A stretch of DNA of 32,455 bases from Candidatus Anaerobiospirillum pullistercoris (GTDB taxonomy: Bacteria > Pseudomonadota > Gammaproteobacteria > Enterobacterales > Succinivibrionaceae): contig DXEV01000042.1 of assembly GCA_019114785.1 (NCBI GenBank), positions 1 through 32,455 of the forward strand, read 5' to 3'. The notes below the pieces were generated by a model. It ran no database searches, had not been told where the DNA came from, and saw only the letters and a list, made by a program, of their open reading frames with translations. The position numbers and the translations under genes are program-made. Shown here in pieces: positions 15,469 through 23,526 of this stretch (the stretch's first letter is position 1; each line of letters opens with the position of its first letter).

Positions 15469-16947
15469 ATGAGAACGATGCTTTCTTTTACCTTATTATC
15501 AGCAGTAGTGTCGATGTTAGTGGGCTGTGAGACCTCTAACCAGAGTTATAGCACTTCAGGGCGGGTGATCGATGCTACCCAGACTTCAGTAGTTCGTGAT
15601 ACCGGCTTGGCAGGCAAAGGTACGGTTATTGACAGCACTAGCACTTTAGGTGGTAGTAGCTCGGTGGGAACTACCCTTTCCGATAGCCCTGTATATAGCC
15701 CAGTGAGCGATATCCCTCTGAGCAATAGCTCTATTGGCAATAGCTCGACGAGCGCTGTGGGCTCCGATGGCCTCTTGGACGTCGGTGTGCTTTCGGGCGT
15801 GGGCCCTTCTCCTGATCCTATGGCTATGCCAAGCGCTACTGTAGATACCTCAAGCGTGGCAGGCTCTGGTAGCCTGATTGGCGGTGTGCCGGATGAGCCT
15901 TGGATGTCGGGAACCCCAGCTCCTCAGGGCTCAGTTAACACCTCCGCTTCTACTGGTTCGGTGTTGCTGGCACAAAACAATACTGCTGGTGCAGGTTCTA
16001 CTGCAACCTCCAGCACTCGTGCCATGGCCCCAGATAGCAGCTCTGCTACCATTTATCAAAATAAGATCTCGACTACCGCAGGCCCAGATCGTTATAAGGT
16101 GGTCAAAGGCGATACCCTTTATTCCATCGCTTTCCGCTATGGCCTTGATTACCATGCTTTAGCCAACATCAATAAGATCGACCCACCTTACAATCTGGCT
16201 GTAGGTCAGGTGCTGCTTTTAAACTTAAAAGCCCAAGAAGCTCCAAGCTATGTGGTGCAAAAGGGCGACACTCTGTACTCTATTGCCCGTAAAAACGGCC
16301 AATCGGTGAACTTCTTAGCCAGTGTGAATAATTTGGAGCCACCTTACACTCTCAAGTTAGGACAAAAGCTCTTACTGTCGCGTGAGAATGCTGTTACCCC
16401 TGCTACCCAAAAGGAAAATGCAGAGGTGCCAGTGGCCGGTAGCACTACAGCTTCTACAGCTACTGCTACTAAGCCAAGCACGAGCACGGCCACTACTAAG
16501 CCAGCTACAACTAAGCCTGCAACTTCGACTGTAGCCCAAACCCCAATTGTTCAGACTAAGACCCGTAAGGTGTCTGGTGTGACTTGGTCTTGGCCTACCA
16601 CCTCAGGTCGTGTGATTGAGCAATTCTCCACTTCAGAGCAAGGCAATAAGGGCCTCGATATCTCGGGTCAGCGTGGTCAGGCAGTGTTAGCCGCTGCCGA
16701 TGGTCAGGTGGTGTACTCAGGCAATGCTTTGCGTGGTTTTGGTAATCTCATCATTATTAACCACACCAATGAGTACCTCTCGGCCTATGCTCATAACGAT
16801 GCCTTACTGGTAAAGGAAGGTCAAAAGGTCAAGCGTGGTCAGCAGATCGCCCGTATGGGTAACACTGATGCCAGCTCGGTGCGTTTGCACTTTGAGATCC
16901 GTTACCGTGGCCAGTCGGTCAACCCAATCAGCTATCTGCCAAAATAG
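15469..16947 (+). CDS. nlpD: Lipoprotein NlpD, activator of murein amidase, with two LysM domains
   Basis: Outer-membrane lipoprotein that activates AmiC-type amidases for septal cell-wall splitting. From this start the protein is 492 aa: a lipoprotein signal MRTMLSFTLLSAVVSMLVGC with lipobox Cys20, a long Ser/Gly/Thr-rich region (about 21-205), two LysM peptidoglycan-binding domains (about 209-252 and 261-303, each with KGDTLYSIA), a Thr/Pro linker, and a LytM/M23 domain (about 370-488). The LytM domain lacks catalytic residues (NKGLDISG and RLHFEIR where active enzymes have His), as in E. coli NlpD, so it is a regulator and not a protease. E. coli NlpD has one LysM. ATG 15478 is an alternative start. 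rpoS, normally next, is absent. Confidence 0.93.
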   Translation: MRTMLSFTLLSAVVSMLVGCETSNQSYSTSGRVIDATQTSVVRDTGLAGKGTVIDSTSTLGGSSSVGTTLSDSPVYSPVSDIPLSNSSIGNSSTSAVGSDGLLDVGVLSGVGPSPDPMAMPSATVDTSSVAGSGSLIGGVPDEPWMSGTPAPQGSVNTSASTGSVLLAQNNTAGAGSTATSSTRAMAPDSSSATIYQNKISTTAGPDRYKVVKGDTLYSIAFRYGLDYHALANINKIDPPYNLAVGQVLLLNLKAQEAPSYVVQKGDTLYSIARKNGQSVNFLASVNNLEPPYTLKLGQKLLLSRENAVTPATQKENAEVPVAGSTTASTATATKPSTSTATTKPATTKPATSTVAQTPIVQTKTRKVSGVTWSWPTTSGRVIEQFSTSEQGNKGLDISGQRGQAVLAAADGQVVYSGNALRGFGNLIIINHTNEYLSAYAHNDALLVKEGQKVKRGQQIARMGNTDASSVRLHFEIRYRGQSVNPISYLPK

Positions 16948-17004
16948 GATTTTTCTCGGTTGCTGAAGCAGTAGCCGAGAGTGAGCAGAAAATACAACAC
17001 AAAG

Positions 17005-17032
17005 AGCTCTGCCCGTGTGGACAGGGCTTTTT
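17005..17032 (+). terminator. Terminator between convergent nlpD and mutS
   Basis: AGCTCTG (17005-17011) pairs with CAGGGCT (17022-17028) with one G-U, extended by AAAG/TTTT, followed by TTTTG. In the minus direction the stem has one mismatch and the A-rich left side gives a TTTG tract, so it may also serve mutS, though about 120 nt past its stop. Confidence 0.7.
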
Positions 17033-17040
17033 GTTTGCCT

Positions 17041-17150
17041 GCAGCGCACGGAGCGCTGCCGCGCCCGTTGCACTGCACGCTGTGCAGTGCGCAGCGCATA
17101 GCGCGCGGCGCAGACAACGCAGGCTGCGTCTGCGGCGCTGGCAGGGGCGG
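17041..17150. repeat. GC-rich palindromes between nlpD and mutS
   Basis: GCAGCGC (17041-17047) with GCGCTGC (17053-17059). GCACTGCAC (17070-17078), GCT, GTGCAGTGC (17082-17090). Around 17108-17135, CGCAGAC pairs with GTCTGCG, enclosing ACGCA/TGCGT. They lie just past the mutS stop on the minus strand. Confidence 0.7.
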
Positions 17151-17151
17151 C

Positions 17152-20148
17152 CTATTGGCCGGAGGTGAGCTTGGCCTTGAGCTGGTGTAAGGTATTGAGG
17201 GCCTCCAGCGGCGTGAGGGTGTCGAGGTTGAGCGCCTTGATGCTTTGCAGCAGATCCTGCTGATCTGCCATTTCCGCTTCGGCGGTAGCAGCACGGGCTT
17301 GCTCTTCACGCACTTGGGCCTCTAAAGCACTGATCTTGGCAGCAAGAGCGGTAGCCTTAGCCGTTTCTTCGCCTTGTTCGTGTGGAGCCATGGCCACACT
17401 ACTGTCTGCAAGGTGAGGCAGTTGCTCATCGTAGTCGCTGCCACTGGCGCTATTGGTTTGTGGAGCCTGTGGTAATGGCGCAAAGGCGTTGTTATCCAGT
17501 AGTGGCGAAGTAAAGATGTCAGCTGACTCCAGTTCCTTGGCTCTAGCGCGGAAGAAGCCGATAGCACGCTTGGTGATCTTAGTTGGCACGCCTGCTAGCT
17601 GTGCCACTTCAATACCAAAGGAGCGCGACTGTCTGCCTGGCTCGGCTTTGTACAAGAACACGATCTTGCCGTGGCTTTCTTGGGCGTTAAAGCAGAGATT
17701 AAAAGCAGTGTTGTAGTTTTCAATCAGCGTGGTGACTTCGGTATAGTGCGTAGCAAATAAAGTCTTGGCTGGTAGATCTTTAGCTAAGTACTGCACAATG
17801 GCCTCAGCAATGGCTGCACCTTCAGCGCCTGAGGTACCACGACCCACCTCGTCCATGATCACGAGGCTCTTGGCGGTAGCGTTGTTAAGAATGGTAGCTG
17901 ATTCTTCCATTTCCACCATAAAAGTCGAGCGGCCGGAGGCGAGATCATCTGAAGCGCCAATACGGGTAAAGATGCGGTCAATATCACCGATCAGTGCTTT
18001 TTGGGCAGGGACAAAGGAGCCAATACGAGCCAAGATCGCAATCAGTGCCGTCTGACGCATATAGGTGGATTTACCGCCCATATTTGGGCCTGAGATCACG
18101 GCCAAATGGCGCTCTGGGGTGAGCTCAATGCTATTGGCGATAAATGGGGTATCGTTAAGCGCCTCAACTACAGGGTGACGTCCAGCCACGATCTTGATGA
18201 CGTTATCATTAGTCAAGGTTGGACGGGTGTAGTTGCGCTTATGAGCCACGCGAGCCAGAGTGAGGAGCACGTCCAAGAGAGCGATATTGTGCGCAAAGGT
18301 ACTGAGATCAGGCAGCTCGGCGATCAGTTGCTCGAGGATCTGCGCATAGAGATCCTTTTCAATCTGCAAAGAGCGTCCTTGGGCCGAAAGCGTCTTCTCC
18401 TCGAGCTCTTTGAGCTCTGGGGTAATGTAGCGCTCACTGTTCTTTAAGGTCTGACGGCGGATGTAATCCATTGGCACACGATCGGCGGCACCACGCGAGA
18501 CTTCAATGTAATAGCCGTGGATATTATTGAAGCTTACCTTCAGCGTATTGATGCCAGTACGCTGCTTTTCCCGCTCCTCAATGGCTTTAAGCGTTTGTTC
18601 TGAGCCGTTTTGCAGGTCGCGCAATTCATCAAGTTCGTCGTTATAGCCGTCGGCAATCACGTCGCCATCACGGATCAGCAGTGATGGGAACTCTTTAATG
18701 GCTCTTTGCAGTAAGTCATGCACGGCAGAGAGATCAGGGATCTGATCGGCCTTAAGTGCCAGTAAGGTACGGTAACGCTCAGCATCTGGATTGGTGCTAT
18801 TGGCGGTTGTTACAGCCGTGGCGGTTGTTGTCTCGGTAGTAGCCGCAGTGGCAGCCGTAGCTGCCATGGCGGTCTCGGCAGTTGCGTCAGTGGCGGTCGT
18901 GGTGTCCGTGGTGTCTGTGGCGGCGTCAGCAGCCGTTTGCGCTGTGACGGTCTGGCCTTGTGGTAGGTCAGAGGAGCCAGCAGTAAAAGCGGTATTGAGT
19001 AGGTGCTTAATGCTTGGGATCTGAGCTAAAGCATCACGTAACTTACTTAAATCACGAGGTTTAGCTGAGCTGAGGCCAATACGAGCCACGATACGCTCTA
19101 AGTCACCAATATTGCTGAGAATAGAGCTCAGTTCCTCGGCCTGTGGCCACTGCATTAACGCTTCTACCACATCTAAGCGATAGTTGAGCTCTTGGTTGTT
19201 GCGCAAAGGGTTAACCAGCATATTGCGCAGCAGGCGCGAGCCCATGAGGGTACGGGTCTCATCGAGGATTGAGAGCAAACTGCCCTGATCATTACCGTTT
19301 AGGTTGGAGAGCAGCTCTAGATTGCGTTGGGCGTTTTTGTCGAGCAGCACTAAATTAGAGCTTTTGTCATGAACAATACCGGTGATATGGGCGATATCTA
19401 CAGTCTGTGTGCTCTTTAAATAGTGCAATAAGGCACCTGCAGCACAGATACCGGCGTGCATGCCTTGGACATCAAAGCCGCTTAAGCTTTTGGTCTTAAA
19501 TTGCTGGCAGAGCAGCGTCTGTGCGGTTTCAAAATCAAAGTCCCATGCTGGCAGCGACTTTATGCAGAGCAGATGCTCGATCTCCTTAAAGTAGGCAAAG
19601 CGCTCTGGGTAGAGGAGCTCAGCAGGGTTGACCTTGTTGACGTATAACAGCAGATCAGGGAGGTTGTCGACCTCGGTGGTGGTAAAGCGACCGGTACTGA
19701 GATCAAGCGTAGAGAAACCAAAATTAGTCTTGTCAGCAAAGACAGCTGCAAGAATATTGTCTTGGCGCTCCGGTACCATGCCCTCATCTGTGACTGTGCC
19801 AGGGGTAATGATACGTGAGACCTTACGCGGGATCATGCTGCGGCCAGCGGTCTGCTTATCGACCATTTGCTCGCAGATCACAATAGATCGACCCATTTTG
19901 AGCAAACGAGCGATATAGCTGTCGGCGGCGTGGAAAGGGATGCCTGCCATTGGTACCGGCTCACCACCTTGGTTGCCACGACGAGTTAAGGTGAGATCCA
20001 AGAGATTGGAGACGATTTTGGCATCATCATAAAAGAGCTCATAGAAGTCACCTAAGCGGAAAAATACAAGGGTATCAGGGTATTGCTGTTTAACCTCGAA
20101 GTATTGTTTCATCATAGGTGTGAGTTTTTCTGACTTGATCTCAGTCAT
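17152..20148 (-). CDS. mutS: DNA mismatch repair protein MutS with an Ala/Thr-rich insertion
   Basis: Recognises mismatches and recruits MutL in ATP-dependent repair. From the chosen ATG (20148) the protein is 998 aa (E. coli 853). The mismatch-contact motif GDFYELFYDDA gives Phe35 and Glu37. The ATPase domain has Walker A GPNMGGKST (687-695), Walker B VIMDE (763-767) and the signature SGRSTFMVEMEE. Residues about 386-455, in the lever region, are an insertion made almost only of Ala, Thr and Asp. The C-terminus has an extra Ala/Glu coiled-coil-like stretch before the conserved end. GAGGAG lies 10 nt before this ATG; the TTG at 20166 overlaps that Shine-Dalgarno. It is the only minus-strand gene in the window. 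Confidence 0.96.
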   Translation of the reverse strand: MTEIKSEKLTPMMKQYFEVKQQYPDTLVFFRLGDFYELFYDDAKIVSNLLDLTLTRRGNQGGEPVPMAGIPFHAADSYIARLLKMGRSIVICEQMVDKQTAGRSMIPRKVSRIITPGTVTDEGMVPERQDNILAAVFADKTNFGFSTLDLSTGRFTTTEVDNLPDLLLYVNKVNPAELLYPERFAYFKEIEHLLCIKSLPAWDFDFETAQTLLCQQFKTKSLSGFDVQGMHAGICAAGALLHYLKSTQTVDIAHITGIVHDKSSNLVLLDKNAQRNLELLSNLNGNDQGSLLSILDETRTLMGSRLLRNMLVNPLRNNQELNYRLDVVEALMQWPQAEELSSILSNIGDLERIVARIGLSSAKPRDLSKLRDALAQIPSIKHLLNTAFTAGSSDLPQGQTVTAQTAADAATDTTDTTTATDATAETAMAATAATAATTETTTATAVTTANSTNPDAERYRTLLALKADQIPDLSAVHDLLQRAIKEFPSLLIRDGDVIADGYNDELDELRDLQNGSEQTLKAIEEREKQRTGINTLKVSFNNIHGYYIEVSRGAADRVPMDYIRRQTLKNSERYITPELKELEEKTLSAQGRSLQIEKDLYAQILEQLIAELPDLSTFAHNIALLDVLLTLARVAHKRNYTRPTLTNDNVIKIVAGRHPVVEALNDTPFIANSIELTPERHLAVISGPNMGGKSTYMRQTALIAILARIGSFVPAQKALIGDIDRIFTRIGASDDLASGRSTFMVEMEESATILNNATAKSLVIMDEVGRGTSGAEGAAIAEAIVQYLAKDLPAKTLFATHYTEVTTLIENYNTAFNLCFNAQESHGKIVFLYKAEPGRQSRSFGIEVAQLAGVPTKITKRAIGFFRARAKELESADIFTSPLLDNNAFAPLPQAPQTNSASGSDYDEQLPHLADSSVAMAPHEQGEETAKATALAAKISALEAQVREEQARAATAEAEMADQQDLLQSIKALNLDTLTPLEALNTLHQLKAKLTSGQ

Positions 20149-21251
20149 GCCAATTACTCTCCTCAAATCTTATGCGATCAGATCTCTTAGTGGCTTAAGC
20201 AGCCGGAAGATCCCTTATTTCCAAAAAAGACCGTATTCTAAGCTACATGTGGAGCACTAGCTTGGGGCAAGCCCTGCAAGCCATAGCCGCCATAGCAGGT
20301 TTACAAGTTGGGCTGTGCCAAGTGCCAAGTGCCAAGTAAGTAGTGCTGTAGAGATAGCTTCTCGTTGGGGTAAAACAATTTAGTTGCCGTAGCGGTCGCG
20401 CTGCACAGGTTGTGAGCAGCGTCCAATAGTCGATAGAGCCCATAAGAGCTGATAGTCAATAGAGCCCGCATGGGGCTGCTGGTGTTTGGCGTAAGCTTGC
20501 AGTTAGGGCTCAAGTAAGCCCTCTGAAGGCTGCAAAGCCATATAAATACAGGCTTTGTTTGCGCGTATATCAACTTTATTCCCGAAATTGGATTTTGTTG
20601 AGTTCGTATGCAGAATATTTTTTAGCGTGCATTTTGTTTTGTGGCGCTAAATCAAGGCCCATTCTTGTTATGGTGGGGTTGGCGGCTGCTTAGACATAAA
20701 ATAATTAAGAATTTGGTAGAGCCAGAGAGTGTTGAAATGACACTGTCAGTGGTATCTATTGGCTATGGGCCCGCCAGTGGCTCGGTTACTCGGTAGTGGC
20801 ATGGCAGTAGCTGGGCAATACAGTTTTTCTGTTGCCTGTTGGCAGAGGACAGCATGAGCTGGACTAACAGCTTTTTGGCAGCAGTGGCTTAAGGCATATA
20901 GGGCAATACGTAAGATGGCAGATGGCTTTTGCGGCCCTAAATTATAGGCAAAAGCGTGCTTTAGATCATCTTAGCTGTTATTTTCGTGCGGTTAAAAATA
21001 TTTTTCCCTCTCAGGTTGTTTAGGGAAATAATGGGGCGTTAGAAAAAGTGGAACCTTTGGAGCTGGGTAGGGCTGGATGAGGTAGGGGCCTAATACAGCC
21101 AGATACGGCTTGCTGGGGCTGAATCTTGCTGAAAGCTGATGCTGGGCTGAGCTGGGCTTGTTTGGGCAGGGCTGGGGCTAGGTGCTCTTTGTGCCCAAAG
21201 GCAAAGGCTATAGCTTTTGGCTGACTGTGGGGCTAATTTTGGAGGTTGCTC
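20149..21251. other. 1.1-kb gene-free region between divergent mutS and pncC
   Basis: No credible reading frame on either strand. Visible: three tandem CCAAGTG-like units (20319-20337); a direct repeat of ATAGTCRATAGAGCCC (near 20425 and 20453); AT-rich patches (20575-20640, 20985-21005); a TTTCCCT/AGGGAAA dyad (21003-21028); and a G-rich stretch with many GGGCT words (21061-21185). Both divergent promoters should lie here, but no clear -35/-10 pair was identified. It is the longest gene-free stretch in the window. Confidence 0.6.
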
Positions 21252-21818
21252 ATGTCTGAGGAGACATCTACTGCTGTTATTTCATGGGAGCAATTGCTGC
21301 CGCTTGCTGAGCGCTTTGCTCAGGACTTTGCGCAGCATCATCATGTCTTTGCTACGGCCGAATCCTGTACCGGTGGTCTGATCAGTGGCACCATCACCGC
21401 GATTTCGGGGGCCTCCCAGTGGTTTGATCGCGCCTTTGTGACCTACACCAATGAAGCTAAGATGCAGATGCTCGATGTCCAAGCTGCTACTTTGGAGGCT
21501 TTTGGGGCTGTAAGTGTACAGACTGCACGACAAATGGCTTGTGGCGCTCTATCTCATAGCTCTGCAGATATCGCAGTCGCAGTGACTGGCATTGCTGGGC
21601 CAACAGGTGGCACAAAGGACAAGCCAGTGGGCACGGTATGTATTGCTGTGGCGCGTCGCGGCGAGGATGGGGCCTATGCTTTTTGTCATCACTTTGCCGG
21701 TGATCGTATGGCGGTGCGTTTGGCTACGGTGCAAAAGGCATTGGAAGACTTATTGGCTCTCAGCGCAGGGCAAGTACCAGCCGATTATGAGTTTGCCATT
21801 ATGGGAAATAAGGCATAG
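21252..21818 (+). CDS. pncC: Nicotinamide-nucleotide amidase (CinA C-terminal family)
   Basis: Converts nicotinamide mononucleotide to nicotinic acid mononucleotide for NAD recycling. The 188-residue protein is the stand-alone CinA C-terminal domain: ATAESCTGGLISGTIT (active-site Ser/Cys region), FVTYTNEAKMQML, and the strongly conserved VAVTGIAGPTGGTKDKPVGTV. The ATG at 21252 has GGAGG 7 nt upstream; a TTG at 21246 is unlikely. It directly precedes recA, the same order as ygaD-recA-recX in E. coli, which supports the call. No inserted segment is present apart from a short C-terminal tail. Confidence 0.93.
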   Translation: MSEETSTAVISWEQLLPLAERFAQDFAQHHHVFATAESCTGGLISGTITAISGASQWFDRAFVTYTNEAKMQMLDVQAATLEAFGAVSVQTARQMACGALSHSSADIAVAVTGIAGPTGGTKDKPVGTVCIAVARRGEDGAYAFCHHFAGDRMAVRLATVQKALEDLLALSAGQVPADYEFAIMGNKA

Positions 21819-21909
21819 GCTGAGAGCTTGAAGGGCACTTCTGCCCAACTCATCTTTTCTGCTCTTTTTGTGGAAAAATGTAGCTTTGCTGCTCTGCTGT
21901 GAAAGCAGT

Positions 21910-21934
21910 GCTGAGCAAGCAGCGCTGAGCAAGC
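21910..21934. repeat. Direct repeat GCTGAGCAAGC upstream of recA
   Basis: Two exact copies of the 11-mer GCTGAGCAAGC (21910-21920 and 21924-21934), separated by AGC. They lie about 35 nt upstream of the recA -35 element. Confidence 0.6.
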
Positions 21935-21952
21935 TATAGCAGAAAAATTAAA

Positions 21953-22022
21953 CAAGTCTCTATAATAGACTTGACAATAAAGATATATGCAATATAATTA
22001 GATTAGTGTTTAAACAAACACT
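21953..22022 (+). promoter_or_regulatory. recA promoter with two flanking dyads
   Basis: TTGACA (21971-21976), 16 nt, TATAAT (21993-21998) is a consensus sigma-70 promoter, starting near 22005. One dyad, CAAGTCT (21953-21959) with AGACTTG (21967-21973), overlaps the -35. A second, AGTGTTT (22005-22011), AAAC, AAACACT (22016-22022), sits at the expected transcription start. Neither has the CTG-N10-CAG form of enterobacterial LexA boxes. The second is the better operator candidate by position; the factor is unknown. Confidence 0.75.
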
Positions 22023-22142
22023 GCAAAAATACTCATACCAAGCTTGGGACTGCTTCCTTAGCTCCCTCAGCTTGCGTGGTGGCAGCATGTGTTTGCGTTG
22101 TTTTTAGCCGCTTTTTTGGCTTTCTTTTTTCAGAGGTGAATT

Positions 22143-23354
22143 ATGGCCGCTGCAACTAAATCTAAGGCTAAGGATCCAGCTTCGGCTGGCACTAACAAAT
22201 CAGCCTCTACCTTAACTACCGATCCTAAGAAACTCAAAGCCATTGAGGCGGCAATGGATCAGATCGAGCGTCAATTTGGCAAGGGTGCCATTATGCGCTT
22301 AGGTCAAGGTGAGTTAGAGGAAATTGAGGCTATTCCTACCGGTTCTCTCACCCTCGATCTGGCTTTAGGCGTCGGTGGTTTACCAATGGGTCGTATCATT
22401 GAGATCTATGGCCCAGAATCCTCTGGTAAGACCACTTTAACTTTAGAGCTGATCGCTCAGGCTCAGAAGTTAGGTAAGGTTTGTGCCTTCATTGACGCTG
22501 AGCACGCTTTAGACCCTGTGTATGCTAAAAAGCTTGGTGTGCACATTGGTGAGTTACTGATTGCTCAACCTGACACTGGTGAGCAAGCCTTGGACATTAC
22601 TGAGACTTTAGTCCGCTCCGGTGGCGTGGATGTGATCGTCATTGACTCGGTGGCCGCCTTAGTTCCTAAGGCCGAGATCGAGGGCGATATGGGCGACAAC
22701 CACGTGGGCTTGCAAGCTCGTTTGATGTCCCAAGCTCTGCGTAAGCTCACTGGTACCATTAAGCAAGCTAACTGCATGGTGGTCTTCATTAACCAGTTGC
22801 GTATGAAGATCGGTGTCATGTTTGGCAATCCTGAGACTACCACTGGTGGTAATGCCTTGAAGTATTACGCTTCGGTACGTCTTGATATCCGCAAGTCCAC
22901 CCCAATCAAGGATAAGGACACCATCATTGGTAATGAGACCAAGGTTAAGGTGGTGAAGAATAAGGTAGCTCCTCCATTTAAGCAGGCTAACTTCCAGATC
23001 CTCTTTAACTATGGCATTTCCAAGAACAGCGAGCTCATCGATCTGGGTGTGCAACTGAAGCTGGTCGATAAGACCGGTGCTTGGTTTGCCTATAACGGCA
23101 CAAAGATTGGTCAGGGTAAGACTAACGCCATGCGCTATCTGGATGAGCACCCAGAGGTGGCCGAGGAGTTAGAGACCAAGATCCGTGACTACTACAAGCA
23201 GCACTCTGACTACGATGACACTGTAGAGATCGGTTCTAACGATACCGAAGCCGGAGAGAGCTTAGGCATGGCTGCATCAGGTATTGATGAGAACACCCCT
23301 GTGGATGACATCCCTGATGAAGCTCTGGTGACAGATATCCCAGACGATCTCTAA
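22143..23354 (+). CDS. recA: Recombinase RecA
   Basis: Forms filaments on single-stranded DNA, performs strand exchange and triggers LexA self-cleavage. The 403-residue protein has Walker [10 protein letters not shown] (90-98), about 24 residues further in than in E. coli because of a Lys/Ala/Ser-rich N-terminal extension. The [25 protein letters not shown] core and the [16 protein letters not shown] region are well conserved. The C-terminus is acidic (many Asp/Glu), as in other RecA proteins, and longer than usual. AGAGGTGA lies 4 nt before the ATG. The leader from the predicted start is about 138 nt. A terminator separates it from recX. Confidence 0.98.
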   Translation: MAAATKSKAKDPASAGTNKSASTLTTDPKKLKAIEAAMDQIERQFGKGAIMRLGQGELEEIEAIPTGSLTLDLALGVGGLPMGRIIEIYGPESSGKTTLTLELIAQAQKLGKVCAFIDAEHALDPVYAKKLGVHIGELLIAQPDTGEQALDITETLVRSGGVDVIVIDSVAALVPKAEIEGDMGDNHVGLQARLMSQALRKLTGTIKQANCMVVFINQLRMKIGVMFGNPETTTGGNALKYYASVRLDIRKSTPIKDKDTIIGNETKVKVVKNKVAPPFKQANFQILFNYGISKNSELIDLGVQLKLVDKTGAWFAYNGTKIGQGKTNAMRYLDEHPEVAEELETKIRDYYKQHSDYDDTVEIGSNDTEAGESLGMAASGIDENTPVDDIPDEALVTDIPDDL

Positions 23355-23434
23355 GGCTCGTTTAGCTCTCACCACAGCTCCTCCTCCTCCTCTATTGATC
23401 GGGGGCTGTGATGTCATAAGTTTGCTTACAGTCT

Positions 23435-23478
23435 GCCGTCTTAGTGCTGGACTTTTCCTGTGCTGAGGCGGCCTTTTT
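23435..23478 (+). terminator. Intrinsic terminator between recA and recX
   Basis: GCCGTCTTAG (23435-23444) pairs with CTGAGGCGGC (23463-23472) over 10 positions with two G-U pairs, followed by CTTTTTG. An upstream stem, CACAGCTCCT (near 23376) with GGGGGCTGTG (23401-23410), has no T-run. Read-through would give lower recX expression, as known in E. coli. Confidence 0.65.
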
Positions 23479-23526
23479 GTTTCATCGCTGGGTTGCTCCT
23501 TTTGCCAACTGGGAAGAGATCCGCTT

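Noticed and set aside
21940-22142. Canonical LexA box (CTG-N10-CAG) upstream of recA
   Set aside because: No match was found by eye; only non-canonical dyads are present.
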